DNA of 64,000 nt from Methylobacter luteus IMV-B-3098. Lineage in GTDB: Bacteria; Pseudomonadota; Gammaproteobacteria; Methylococcales; Methylomonadaceae. Within the stretch, counting starts at the first letter, position 1. Each line of letters begins with the position of its first letter. The stretch is from positions 1,743,073 to 1,807,072 of the forward strand of contig NZ_KE386569.1 in the NCBI RefSeq assembly GCF_000427625.1. Reading direction: 5' to 3'. Shown here piece by piece: positions 1 to 8,279 of the stretch. The notes under the pieces were generated by a model, which saw nothing but the letters and a program-made list of their open reading frames with translations, searched no databases and was not told the origin of the DNA. Made by a program: the position numbers and the translations under genes.

Positions 1-264
1 CATTATGCCAAATGCATCGGCTTATCTTTCCAGGTCAAAGACGACATTCTTGATGAAGAAAGCGATACGACCACATTAGGTAAAACCCAAGGCAAAGACA
101 AGAACAACGACAAGCCTACTTATCCTGCCTTGCTGGGCCTGGCAGGCGCCAAACAGAAAGCGCAGGAACTGCATGAACAGGCCATTGACAGCCTGAGCAT
201 TTTTGGCAAGGAAGCCGACCTGCTGCGCGACTTGTCGCTTTATATTATTCAACGGGATCACTAA
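1..264 (+). CDS. ispA: Farnesyl diphosphate synthase, C-terminal part (5' end outside window)
   Basis: Frame 1 is open from the first base to TAA at 262-264 and encodes the last 87 residues of an all-trans polyprenyl synthase. The second aspartate-rich motif of the family is visible near the beginning (FQVKDDILD), followed by the typical GKT..KD..NDKPTYPALLG stretch and a helical tail. The enzyme condenses IPP and DMAPP to farnesyl diphosphate in the cytoplasm. The next gene on the same strand is dxs, the common ispA-dxs arrangement of gammaproteobacteria, and farnesyl diphosphate is the substrate of the squalene synthase encoded further right. The N-terminal two thirds, with the first DDxxD motif, lie outside the window. 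Confidence 0.9.
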   Translation, partial: HYAKCIGLSFQVKDDILDEESDTTTLGKTQGKDKNNDKPTYPALLGLAGAKQKAQELHEQAIDSLSIFGKEADLLRDLSLYIIQRDH

Positions 265-348
265 TTACCTATTTGATTACTCAAGAATTAATCTGCATAA
301 TCACACGACTGTCAAAAAGAAATGCCGATTAAAGGAATTGATTTATAC

Positions 349-2211
349 ATGTACAAACCCGGTAATTATCCTATCCTGGATACCATCAATTATCCCGCCG
401 ATGTCCGCAAGCTCAGTAAAGATCAACTGCCGGGCCTGGCCCGGGAGCTGCGCGAATACCTGACCCACACGGTCAGCATTTCCGGCGGCCACTTCGCGGC
501 CGGGCTCGGCACGGTCGAGCTGACCATCGCCCTGCACTACGTGTTCGACACGCCGGCCGACCAGCTGGTCTGGGACGTCGGCCATCAGGCCTATCCGCAC
601 AAGATCCTGACCGGCCGCAAGGAGGCCATGCCCACCATCCGCACCAAGGGCGGCGTCTCGGCCTTCCCCAGCCGCGCCGAGAGCGAGTATGACGCCTTCG
701 GCGTCGGCCACTCCAGCACCTCGATCAGCGCCGCCCTGGGGATGGCCATCGCGGCCGGCCTGAAGGGCGAGGACAAGCAGATGGTGGCCATCATCGGCGA
801 CGGCAGCATCACCGGCGGCATGGCCTTCGAGGCCATGAACCATGCCGGCGCCCTGGACGCCAACCTGCTGGTGATCCTGAACGACAACGAGATGTCGATC
901 TCGCCGCCGGTCGGGGCCATGAACAATTACCTGACCAAGATCCTGTCCAGCCGCCTGTATGCCTCCGTGCGCGAGGAAAGCAAGAAGGTGCTGAGTAAGA
1001 TGCCCAGCGTCTGGGAGCTGGCGCGCAAGACCGAGGAGCACATGAAGGGCATGATCGTGCCGGGCACCCTGTTCGAGGAACTGGGCTTCAATTACATCGG
1101 CCCGATCGACGGCCATGACCTGGACATGCTGATCTCGACCCTGGAGAATCTCAAACAGACCTCGGGACCGCGCTTTCTGCACATCGTCACCAAGAAAGGC
1201 AAGGGCTACGCCCCGGCCGAGAAGGACCCCTTGGCCTATCACGGCGTGCCGGCCTTCGATCCCTCGAAGGACTGCCTGCCGCAATCGGCGCCGTCGCCTT
1301 ACCCGAGCTATACCGAAGTATTCGGCCAGTGGCTGTGCGACATGGCCGGCCAGGACGAACGCCTGCTGGGCATCACGCCGGCCATGCGCGAGGGCTCGGG
1401 GCTGGTCAAGTTTTCGCAATGCTATCCGCAGCGTTATTTCGACGTCGCGATCGCCGAGCAGCATGCCGTGACCCTGGCGGCGGGCCAGGCCTGCCAGGGC
1501 GCCAAGCCGGTCGTGGCGATCTACTCGACCTTCCTGCAGCGCGCCTATGACCAGCTGATCCACGATGTCGCCCTGCAGAATCTCGACGTGCTGTTCGCGC
1601 TGGACCGCGCGGGGCTAGTCGGACCGGACGGCCCGACCCATGCCGGCAGCTTCGACCACAGCTTCCTGCGCTGCATCCCCAATATGCTGATCATGGCGCC
1701 GGCCGACGAGAACGAATGCCGGCAGATGCTGACCACGGGCTATCAGCACGAGGGACCTGCGGCCGTGCGCTATCCGCGCGGCAAGGGCCCGGGCGTGCCG
1801 GTGCAGGCCGGGCTGACCACCTTGCCGATCGGCCGGGGCGAAGTCCGCCACCAGGGCGGGCGCATCGCCATCCTGGCCTGGGGCAGCCTGGTGGCGCCGG
1901 CGCTCGAGGCCGGCAAGCATCTGAATGCGACCGTGGTCAACATGCGTTTCGTCAAGCCGCTCGATACGGACCTGATCCTGGAACTGGCCAAAAGCCATGA
2001 CGTGTTCGTGACTGCCGAAGAGAACGTGCTGGCCGGCGGCGCCGGCAGCGCCGTCAATGACTTCCTGCACGCGCAGAAGATCCTGATGCCGGTGCTCAAC
2101 ATCGGCCTGCCCGACCGCTTCGTCGAGCAGGGCACCCGCGAAGAACTGCTGGCCCTGTGCGGTCTGGATGTGCGCGGCCTCATCAACAGTATCGAAGCAT
2201 TCTGCGCTTAA
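349..2211 (+). CDS. dxs: 1-deoxy-D-xylulose-5-phosphate synthase, copy 1
   Basis: The 620-residue thiamine-diphosphate enzyme condenses pyruvate and glyceraldehyde 3-phosphate, the first step of the MEP isoprenoid pathway. Visible motifs are [29 protein letters not shown], the ThDP/Mg site [28 protein letters not shown] and the C-terminal transketolase domain; the length equals the E. coli enzyme. An in-frame ATG lies nine codons upstream at 322, but ATG 349 follows an AAGGA at 332-336 and gives the same length as copy 2. The gene is a mosaic: the first 17 codons are AT-rich like the neighbours, while the core from 401 on is strongly GC-rich and nearly identical to the copy at 14649-16511. 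Confidence 0.93.
   Translation: MYKPGNYPILDTINYPADVRKLSKDQLPGLARELREYLTHTVSISGGHFAAGLGTVELTIALHYVFDTPADQLVWDVGHQAYPHKILTGRKEAMPTIRTKGGVSAFPSRAESEYDAFGVGHSSTSISAALGMAIAAGLKGEDKQMVAIIGDGSITGGMAFEAMNHAGALDANLLVILNDNEMSISPPVGAMNNYLTKILSSRLYASVREESKKVLSKMPSVWELARKTEEHMKGMIVPGTLFEELGFNYIGPIDGHDLDMLISTLENLKQTSGPRFLHIVTKKGKGYAPAEKDPLAYHGVPAFDPSKDCLPQSAPSPYPSYTEVFGQWLCDMAGQDERLLGITPAMREGSGLVKFSQCYPQRYFDVAIAEQHAVTLAAGQACQGAKPVVAIYSTFLQRAYDQLIHDVALQNLDVLFALDRAGLVGPDGPTHAGSFDHSFLRCIPNMLIMAPADENECRQMLTTGYQHEGPAAVRYPRGKGPGVPVQAGLTTLPIGRGEVRHQGGRIAILAWGSLVAPALEAGKHLNATVVNMRFVKPLDTDLILELAKSHDVFVTAEENVLAGGAGSAVNDFLHAQKILMPVLNIGLPDRFVEQGTREELLALCGLDVRGLINSIEAFCA
401..2160 (+). repeat. Long direct repeat, copy A (dxs core)
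   Basis: This GC-rich block is repeated in the same orientation at a constant offset of 14,300 bases (14701-16460). By eye the two are identical over about 1.25 kb, from roughly position 835 to 2090. Scattered differences occur only near both ends, and alignment is lost immediately outside the block. The repeat covers most of both dxs genes and brackets the hopanoid locus. Confidence 0.9.
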
Positions 2212-2255
2212 CCCGCAAATCGTTCTAATCTCAATCTCTAATTACAACAAAAACA

Positions 2256-2771
2256 ATGGACAGACTTAAAAACAAAATCCGCGACATTCCCGATTTCCCA
2301 AAGCCGGGCATCATCTTCAAGGATATTACGCCACTGGTAAAAGATCCGGCCTCATTACGCCTGGCTGTTCATCAATTGCTGCAACCATTTCTGGGCAGAG
2401 ACATCACGGCCATTGCCGGTATGGAAGCGCGTGGCTTTATTTTTGGCTCGCTCGTTGCCTGGGAAATGGGGCTTCCATTTGTACCGTTAAGGAAACCGGG
2501 CAAGCTGCCTTATGACGTACAAAGCGTATCTTATGACCTGGAATATGGCTCAGCCTCGTTAGAGGCGCATATTGACGCCTTTGATGCAACCGATCGCGTA
2601 TTATTGATTGATGACCTGCTGGCAACAGGCGGAACCGCTAAAGCCAGTTGCGAACTGGTTGAAAAACTGGGGGCAAAGGTTGAAGCCTGTGCTTTCGTGG
2701 TGGAACTGGACTTTCTGGAAGGAAGGTATAAACTCGGCAATTACGAAGTCCATTCTTTATTGCACTTTTAG
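2256..2771 (+). CDS. apt: Adenine phosphoribosyltransferase
   Basis: This 171-residue type I phosphoribosyltransferase makes AMP from adenine and PRPP (purine salvage, cytoplasm). The start matches the family: IRDIPDFPKPGIIFKDITP. Also visible are the substrate-binding stretch GMEARGFIFG and the PRPP loop VLLIDDLLATGGTAKA. Length is normal. It lies 44 bases after dxs on the same strand, so it may be co-transcribed with ispA-dxs, although no functional link is evident. No strong Shine-Dalgarno is seen before ATG 2256. Base composition returns to the AT-richer local norm, in contrast with the dxs core just upstream. Confidence 0.93.
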   Translation: MDRLKNKIRDIPDFPKPGIIFKDITPLVKDPASLRLAVHQLLQPFLGRDITAIAGMEARGFIFGSLVAWEMGLPFVPLRKPGKLPYDVQSVSYDLEYGSASLEAHIDAFDATDRVLLIDDLLATGGTAKASCELVEKLGAKVEACAFVVELDFLEGRYKLGNYEVHSLLHF

Positions 2772-2790
2772 AGCTACATCCTTGTAGCTC
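2771..2790. terminator. Hairpin between convergent apt and mlaA
   Basis: A 7-bp perfect stem GAGCTAC/GTAGCTC with loop ATCCTT lies in the 29-base gap between the stop of apt and the stop of the oppositely oriented mlaA. There is no long T-run on either side, so it is only a candidate bidirectional terminator, supported mainly by position. Confidence 0.5.
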
Positions 2791-2800
2791 CTTATAAATA

Positions 2801-3787
2801 TTATTTGAATTTCAGTTGATCTATTTTATTGCTCGCTTCTTCAAATGACTTGGCTGTCGCGTCAAATGACTGGGCCGTGCTGCTGAATGAATTAGATACC
2901 TGTTCAAATTCTTTATTATCGGCACTTAACTTCAGAGCAAAGGCTTTTGGGTTGGTTGTATTGCCCGAGGCATCCTGCTCGGCAGCCGCAGTCTGGCCAG
3001 AAGTCGCATTTACGTCGTCTTCAAGCGCCTCTTCCTCGAAGTCCAGTAAGTCGTCAGACACATCGACTTTGCCGTCCGCAGCCAAACTATGACGCCATTG
3101 CAAAAAAGACTCACGGGTAAATACATACGGATCCAGCGCCGCTTCATCAATAAATTTCAAAGCACCTTCAGCATTTGCCCGAGAATTCAGCATCGAAACC
3201 AGTTGCACTGGAGCGCCTACATAAGTTACAGGATTTGCCGCTGTGTCAAATATTGAACCTGGAATACCACGCGCAGTAGTAGGCCCTAAGAAAGGCAACA
3301 CCAGATAAGAGCCTTGTGGCACGCCCCAGACGGCCAAAGTCTGCTCAAAATCCTCCTCATTCTGCTCCAGGCCGAATTGCTTGGCGACATCAAACAGCCC
3401 AGCCAAGCCTACTGTCGTGTTAATTGCAAACCGCCCGGTATCGTGAGCGCTTTGCTGGAATTTAGCCTGTAAAACATCATTCAACACGATATTGATGTTT
3501 TTCAAGTTATTGAAAAAATTGAATACACCTGTTTGAACAAACTGCGGCGTTATGAATTTATACGCATCTGAGATAGGTTTAGCGACATAGTCATCAACGG
3601 TATCATTAAAAACATACATTTTTCTGTTGAAGCCTTCATAAGGATCAACCGGATTCGCTTCAACTTGTTGCTCAACACCTCCGGTGCTTGCACAACCACT
3701 CAGAGTGACAGCTGCTCCGATAAGCATGCCTGACAAAGTTTGTTTAATTTTACCGTACCGGTTGCCGTTGAGTTTGTTCATTAACAT
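2801..3787 (-). CDS. mlaA: MlaA/VacJ-type outer-membrane lipoprotein
   Basis: The 328-residue protein has a lipoprotein signal ending in the lipobox LSGC (Cys32 from the chosen start). The VacJ/MlaA domain follows: DPYEGFNRKMYVFNDTVD, NNIKNINIVLND-like helices, TVGLAGLFDVA and VWGVPQGSYLVLPFLGP. MlaA sits in the inner leaflet of the outer membrane and removes mislocalised phospholipid, passing it to periplasmic MlaC. The extended C-terminal 90 residues are acidic, then low-complexity and probably helical; this tail is longer than in E. coli MlaA (about 250 residues). It is last in a leftward run hpnH-hpnB-mlaC-mlaA with gaps of 5, 25 and 5 bases. The initiator could also be the methionine two codons in. 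Confidence 0.9.
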   Translation of the reverse strand: MLMNKLNGNRYGKIKQTLSGMLIGAAVTLSGCASTGGVEQQVEANPVDPYEGFNRKMYVFNDTVDDYVAKPISDAYKFITPQFVQTGVFNFFNNLKNINIVLNDVLQAKFQQSAHDTGRFAINTTVGLAGLFDVAKQFGLEQNEEDFEQTLAVWGVPQGSYLVLPFLGPTTARGIPGSIFDTAANPVTYVGAPVQLVSMLNSRANAEGALKFIDEAALDPYVFTRESFLQWRHSLAADGKVDVSDDLLDFEEEALEDDVNATSGQTAAAEQDASGNTTNPKAFALKLSADNKEFEQVSNSFSSTAQSFDATAKSFEEASNKIDQLKFK

Positions 3788-3792
3788 AAAAC

Positions 3793-4416
3793 CTACTGTT
3801 TTGAATAATTATCAATTTTTTCGTTGATCTTGGCTATTAGGGCATCGAATCCTTCACGCTGCAAAATAGCGGTGTATTCTGATCTTTTTAACGCCAGATC
3901 ACTGACACCATTGGCTATGATGTTAATAATGCGCCAGCTAGGACCTTTTTCCTTCAGCATATAATCGAACTTCACATCTTTTTCACCGGGAACTACCAGA
4001 TGAGAATGTACAACTACCCCGCCTCTTGCGGTTTCTTCTTCCGAATCAAATACAAATGATTCTCCTGAATATTCTTTAAAATTATGAGCATAAGAAGCAA
4101 TACTCAGACGACTGAACACATCCACGAGATTTTGTTGCTGATCTTCTGATAATTTTTCCCATTCTTTACCAACAACAATACGAGCAATTTTTGTCAAATC
4201 ATGACTATTGGAAACCGGGTCTTTAAGTTTCTCATACCTGCCGGCATAGCCTAACTGCTTGCCGTTCTTCATAACTTCGATAAGTTCCGCCTGGAATTTT
4301 TCTACCACTTGCCTTGCTGTGGCCGCGCCTTCTTCCTGGGCATAAGCAGTTGCCGTTGCAAGGAAATACCATACCAGGACCAATGCCAACTTTATACTTC
4401 TTAAAACCATAATCAA
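3793..4416 (-). CDS. hpnM: MlaC/HpnM-type periplasmic lipid-binding protein
   Basis: The 207-residue protein has a signal peptide with likely cleavage after AYA near residue 26. It belongs to the toluene-tolerance Ttg2D/MlaC family; recognisable stretches are IARIVVGKEWEKLSEDQQQ and VKFDYMLKEKGPSWRIINI. Members shuttle phospholipid across the periplasm between MlaA and the inner-membrane MlaFEDB complex; the version found in hopanoid clusters is called HpnM. Five bases separate it from mlaA downstream, and hpnB lies 25 bases upstream, so co-transcription is very likely. Whether it carries phospholipid, hopanoid or both cannot be read from sequence. The third residue is also Met and could be the start. 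Confidence 0.85.
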   Translation of the reverse strand: MIMVLRSIKLALVLVWYFLATATAYAQEEGAATARQVVEKFQAELIEVMKNGKQLGYAGRYEKLKDPVSNSHDLTKIARIVVGKEWEKLSEDQQQNLVDVFSRLSIASYAHNFKEYSGESFVFDSEEETARGGVVVHSHLVVPGEKDVKFDYMLKEKGPSWRIINIIANGVSDLALKRSEYTAILQREGFDALIAKINEKIDNYSKQ

Positions 4417-4441
4417 AAAACCTCGTAATTATAAAGCATAT

Positions 4442-5569
4442 TTATATCTTTTGATAAACGCGTCCTTTCCATCTTGAACGCTCTCCTTTCCAGTAACGTA
4501 TCGCAGAAGTCCAGGTCATCAATAAATAAAGACTCGCTATCAACGGTAAAGCAAACCCCCAGGCCGGATTGAATGCATAAAATCGCAGAACCGGACTGTA
4601 TATCAGCACCAACAACAAAATAGCCAGAAAACAGAATAGAGCTGCTTCGCCTTGAAAATAAAATAAGCCGAACAAAGGCAGGCAGTACATTATCAGCATA
4701 CTCACTGTGCAAATCAGCAATAATGCAGTCGAATAATAAAGCTGCGTATAGGCCGTACGCGCTACCATCTCCCATATATCGCGCAATGTTCCATAGGGAC
4801 GCTGACTCAACACACCGTGTGTCAAGCCCATCCAGATTTTGTATCCGGCCGATTTTACCGTTTTTGCCAATGTGCAATCATCAATAAGCGCGTCTTTAAT
4901 CGAAGCCATACCCCCGATTTGGTGCAATATATGCGTTTCCACAAAGATACATCCACCTGCCGCCGCAGCCAATTTGCTATCAGACCTATTAGCCAAAGCG
5001 AATGGATAAATCATTTTAAAAAAGAAAACAAACGCAGGCATCAGCAGTTTTTCCCAGAACGAGTCAAACCGTAATACCGCCATCAGAGACACAAAGTTAA
5101 CGCTTTCCGCCGATTGCTTGTCTTTGAGACTTTTGATCATGCCGGGGCGCAATACTATATCCGCATCGAGCAATAAAGTATAAGGTGTTTGCACTTGTTT
5201 GAGCCCTTGCTCCTGAGCCCATAACTTACCTGTCCATCCAGCAGGCAATGAGCCGGATTGAATAATTTTCAAAGCGTGCAGGTGGGACTGATGAATGATT
5301 GCAAGCGTTCCATCAGTAGACTCGTCATCAACGACTATGACATTAAGCCCCTGCCCCTGATGCTCCAGAGCAGCCAAAGTCCTACCGATAAAATCTTCTT
5401 CATTACGCGCCGGGATAACGACGGTAATGTCGCTGAGATCCGCCTGTTCATAACCAGTCGAATCTGCTTCCAGTACTTCTTTAACGCTCCAGGGACGCCA
5501 CGGCAGCAGTAAAACAATTAACCAAACCACTGCCGCCACAGCGGACAAATAAAAGCCAGCATCAACCAT
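4442..5569 (-). CDS. hpnB: Hopene-associated glycosyltransferase HpnB
   Basis: The 375-residue family 2 glycosyltransferase has an N-terminal membrane segment (residues 5-25), a GT-A domain and a C-terminal pair of membrane segments. The GT-A domain shows ITVVIPARNEEDFIGRTL, VVDDESTDGT and the DxD-like LLLDADIVL. HpnB is a recurrent member of hopanoid clusters; its exact step is not settled and it is presumed to act on hopanoid polar head groups at the inner membrane. It starts 5 bases after the hpnH stop, consistent with translational coupling. Length and domain order fit the family. Confidence 0.87.
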   Translation of the reverse strand: MVDAGFYLSAVAAVVWLIVLLLPWRPWSVKEVLEADSTGYEQADLSDITVVIPARNEEDFIGRTLAALEHQGQGLNVIVVDDESTDGTLAIIHQSHLHALKIIQSGSLPAGWTGKLWAQEQGLKQVQTPYTLLLDADIVLRPGMIKSLKDKQSAESVNFVSLMAVLRFDSFWEKLLMPAFVFFFKMIYPFALANRSDSKLAAAAGGCIFVETHILHQIGGMASIKDALIDDCTLAKTVKSAGYKIWMGLTHGVLSQRPYGTLRDIWEMVARTAYTQLYYSTALLLICTVSMLIMYCLPLFGLFYFQGEAALFCFLAILLLVLIYSPVLRFYAFNPAWGFALPLIASLYLLMTWTSAIRYWKGERSRWKGRVYQKI

Positions 5570-5574
5570 TATAA

Positions 5575-6684
5575 TTATTCGACCATCTCAACTCTGACTG
5601 GAATACCGGAAATCGTTGGCACAGGCTTCTCATGCACATAGTCCGGCTCAGGTTCAGGCACCATAACCCCTTCGGTTCTTGGCCCGCGGATTGCTGTGAA
5701 CATAGCTTTTATTGGATGTTTTAACATATCCTCAACGGCAGTGGCCTCATAGCCACAGTGAGCCATACAGCTAGCACATTTAGGATTCTTTACAGTGCCG
5801 TACTTATCCCATGGCGTACTGTCAAGCAACTCCTGGAAACTCTCCGCATTCCCCTCGTCAGCCAGTAAATAGCAAGGTTTTTGCCAGCCGAATACGTTAC
5901 GCGTCGGATTACCCCATGGCGTGCAATTATAACTTTGATTGCCAGCCAGGAAATCCAGATACAATGAGGAATGATTCAGTTTCCATTTACGGTTTTTGCC
6001 GATTTTAAATATACCCCGGAACAAATCCTTAACGTCTTTACCTTTAATAAAAACGTCCTGTTGCGGTGCCCGCTCATAACTGAAGCCTGGTGCGATAGTA
6101 ACGCCTTCCACCCCTAGTTCCATTGCATAATCAAGAAACTCGGCCACTTCTTCTGAATTTTCGCCTTGGAACAAAGTACAGTTTATCGTGACTCTGAAAC
6201 CTTTATCCAATGCCAACTTTATGGCTTCAACGGCTTGATCAAAAACACCTTTCTGACATACCGAGGCGTCGTGACGATCTCGCATGCCGTCGAGATGAAT
6301 GGAGAAAGACAGATAAGGAGAAGGCTTGTAATCATTGATCTTCTTTTTCAATAAAAGCGCGTTCGTACATAAGTAAACGAACTTCTTGCGCGCCACAATC
6401 CCCTCGACAATTTGCGGCATCTCTTTATGTATCAGAGGCTCGCCGCCTGGGATTGATACCATTGGAGCACCGCATTCATCCACTGCCTGTAAACATTCTT
6501 CAACAGATAGACGCTTATTCAGAATATCGTCAGGATAATCAATTTTGCCGCAACCCGCACAGGCTAAATTGCAACGAAACAGAGGTTCCAGCATAAGAAC
6601 CAAAGGATATCGCTTAACTCCTTTCAACTTTTGCTTAATCAGATAACTGCCTACAGCCAACTGCTGACGTAAAGGAACTCCCAC
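5575..6684 (-). CDS. hpnH: Radical-SAM adenosyl-hopene synthase HpnH
   Basis: HpnH adds a 5'-deoxyadenosyl group to diploptene, the first step of hopanoid side-chain extension. The radical-SAM cluster motif CNLACAGC places Cys38, Cys42 and Cys45 from the chosen start, and further cysteines near the C terminus (CASCMAHCGYEA) are family-typical. I chose GTG at 6684 because GGAGGG (plus-strand 6692-6697) lies 7 bases upstream and the product then begins MGVPLRQQ, matching the family. The longer reading starts at a TTG that overlaps this ribosome site. Product length is 369 residues. It heads the leftward operon and diverges from the squalene synthase operon. Confidence 0.93.
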   Translation of the reverse strand: MGVPLRQQLAVGSYLIKQKLKGVKRYPLVLMLEPLFRCNLACAGCGKIDYPDDILNKRLSVEECLQAVDECGAPMVSIPGGEPLIHKEMPQIVEGIVARKKFVYLCTNALLLKKKINDYKPSPYLSFSIHLDGMRDRHDASVCQKGVFDQAVEAIKLALDKGFRVTINCTLFQGENSEEVAEFLDYAMELGVEGVTIAPGFSYERAPQQDVFIKGKDVKDLFRGIFKIGKNRKWKLNHSSLYLDFLAGNQSYNCTPWGNPTRNVFGWQKPCYLLADEGNAESFQELLDSTPWDKYGTVKNPKCASCMAHCGYEATAVEDMLKHPIKAMFTAIRGPRTEGVMVPEPEPDYVHEKPVPTISGIPVRVEMVE

Positions 6685-7168
6685 GGGCAAACCCTCCAAA
6701 AAATTTCAATAGACTGACGGTAGCCATAACACAACGACCACCCTGGATTTATTTTTATAAATAATAAGCGCGTTGCAATAAAACAACAAAAAGATAATAT
6801 TCACTGAAATACAACCTTTTCTCTTTTCAGCATTATGGCAAGTTCAGCAATTCGAACTGACCTTTCATATAATACAAACGCTTATCTATTGTTGAGTAGA
6901 ATACTATCTTTTATTAACCGACTCCAGTTTTTACGATAAATTATGCATTAATGCCTCAATGCAAAATATCGCCAAGCTGTTTTGCAAAAACACAACAGAC
7001 AGACTTAAATCTCTGTTTTTATTCTCAATAAATATCCTAAAAATTCTGCTTGCCTGCCATATTAGCAACAAAACAACATTGCTTTGCAAAATACCAACAA
7101 ACAGTCTATTATTGCTCTCAGTACTACAACTTTTTATTAAAATACTGTAAGTAGACATAAAAAAAATT
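6685..7168. other. Divergent AT-rich promoter region between hpnH and squalene synthase
   Basis: This 484-base gene-free stretch separates the two divergent hopanoid operons and is strikingly AT-rich. It must hold both promoters. Two plus-strand sigma-70-like arrangements can be seen: TTGCAA(6773-6778), 16 bases, TAATAT(6795-6800), and the better-placed pair listed separately at 7084-7112. Short reading frames on both strands inside it look random and I do not call them genes. Confidence 0.6.
7084..7112 (+). promoter_or_regulatory. Candidate sigma-70 promoter for the squalene-hopene operon
   Basis: TTGCAA at 7084-7089 and TATTAT at 7107-7112 are separated by 17 bases, and the ATG of the squalene synthase gene is 56 bases beyond. 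Spacing and position fit, but the surroundings are so AT-rich that chance matches are common. Confidence 0.4.
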
Positions 7169-8269
7169 ATGAACGGAACTCAAATTTCCCTGGAAAATCC
7201 AAAATCACTCAGCAAATTATCTGATGATGAATTTCAGGCTTTATTGCTTGAAGGTGTATCCAGAACATTTGCGCTAACCATTCCCCAATTACCGGAAAAA
7301 CTCTACAGTGCCGTAGCCAATGCCTATCTGTTATGTCGTATAGTCGATACCATAGAAGACGAAACCTCCTTATCGCCTGAGCAAAAGAAGTATTTTTGCT
7401 CGGAATTTATTAACGTTGTTAAAACCGGCGTTAATTCCGAACCATTCGCTGTCGAACTTGCCCCGCTACTGTCGGCCCAGACCATTCCGGCTGAACACAC
7501 GCTTATCCATGTATTACCGCGCGTCATAGAAATCACGCACAAATTCGATCCGGATCAAATCGAAGCATTGGCTTGCTGCGTTGAAACCATGGCTGAAGGC
7601 ATGCCTATCTATCAGGCCATGGACCTGCGAGGCGGCCTGGCCACACTGGCAGACATGGATAAATACTGTTATTACGTCGCAGGCTGTGTAGGTGAAATGC
7701 TGGCCAAACTTTTTTGTCATTATTCACCGGAAATTGCACAACATCGCGAGCAACTGCTGACCTTGTCGGTCTCTTTCGGCCAGGGCCTGCAAATGACTAA
7801 TATCCTGAAAGATATCTGGGATGACGCTCAACGCGGCGTATGTTGGCTGCCACAGGATATTTTCACCGAAACCGGGTTTGATCTTAAAGACCTGACACCC
7901 GAAACCAATGATGAAAATTTCAGAAAAGGATTGGAGCATCTAATCAGCATTGCCCATGGCCATCTGCATAATGCCCTGATTTATACACAGCTAATTCCTG
8001 CGCATGAAACCGGCATCCGTAACTTCTGCCTATGGGCGCTCGGCATGGCCGTATTGACGTTACGAAAAATTAAACAAAATCTGGACTTTACCCAATCCAG
8101 CCAAGTCAAAATTTCACGCAACAGCGTCAAAGTTACCATTCTTGCCACGAAGTTAGCCGGCCGCAGCAATAGCATGCTATCCCTGTTTTTCAATTTAGCC
8201 GGCCGAGGACTCAAAACGCCCGGCTGGACCTATACAATGTCATCCTCAAAATCCAAGTCAGATCTTTAA
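7169..8269 (+). CDS. Squalene/phytoene synthase family protein, probable squalene synthase
   Basis: The 366-residue trans-isoprenyl head-to-head synthase has the first Asp-rich motif at D60-TIE-D64 in RIVDTIEDE. The second region, NILKDIWDD, is near residues 211-219, preceded by the family's QGLQMT. The SRTFALTIPQLPEKL opening resembles one-enzyme squalene synthases. At 366 residues it is longer than the HpnC or HpnD halves (about 280) of the three-enzyme route, and no hpnC, hpnD or hpnE is in the window, so I infer direct conversion of two farnesyl diphosphates to squalene. It lies 10 bases before shc and would supply its substrate. Phytoene synthase activity cannot be excluded from sequence alone. 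Confidence 0.85.
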   Translation: MNGTQISLENPKSLSKLSDDEFQALLLEGVSRTFALTIPQLPEKLYSAVANAYLLCRIVDTIEDETSLSPEQKKYFCSEFINVVKTGVNSEPFAVELAPLLSAQTIPAEHTLIHVLPRVIEITHKFDPDQIEALACCVETMAEGMPIYQAMDLRGGLATLADMDKYCYYVAGCVGEMLAKLFCHYSPEIAQHREQLLTLSVSFGQGLQMTNILKDIWDDAQRGVCWLPQDIFTETGFDLKDLTPETNDENFRKGLEHLISIAHGHLHNALIYTQLIPAHETGIRNFCLWALGMAVLTLRKIKQNLDFTQSSQVKISRNSVKVTILATKLAGRSNSMLSLFFNLAGRGLKTPGWTYTMSSSKSKSDL

Positions 8270-8279
8270 GGACACACCC

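Noticed and set aside
343-1563. Long antisense open frame over dxs copy 1 (and its equivalent at 15054-15863)
   Set aside because: It arises from the GC-rich codon use of dxs; the translation is His/Gln/Arg/Ala-rich low-complexity sequence without domains, and it repeats because dxs repeats.
6931-7158. Short open frames on both strands in the divergent hopanoid promoter region
   Set aside because: They are AT-rich, overlap each other, lack ribosome sites and resemble no family; a promoter region is the better reading.
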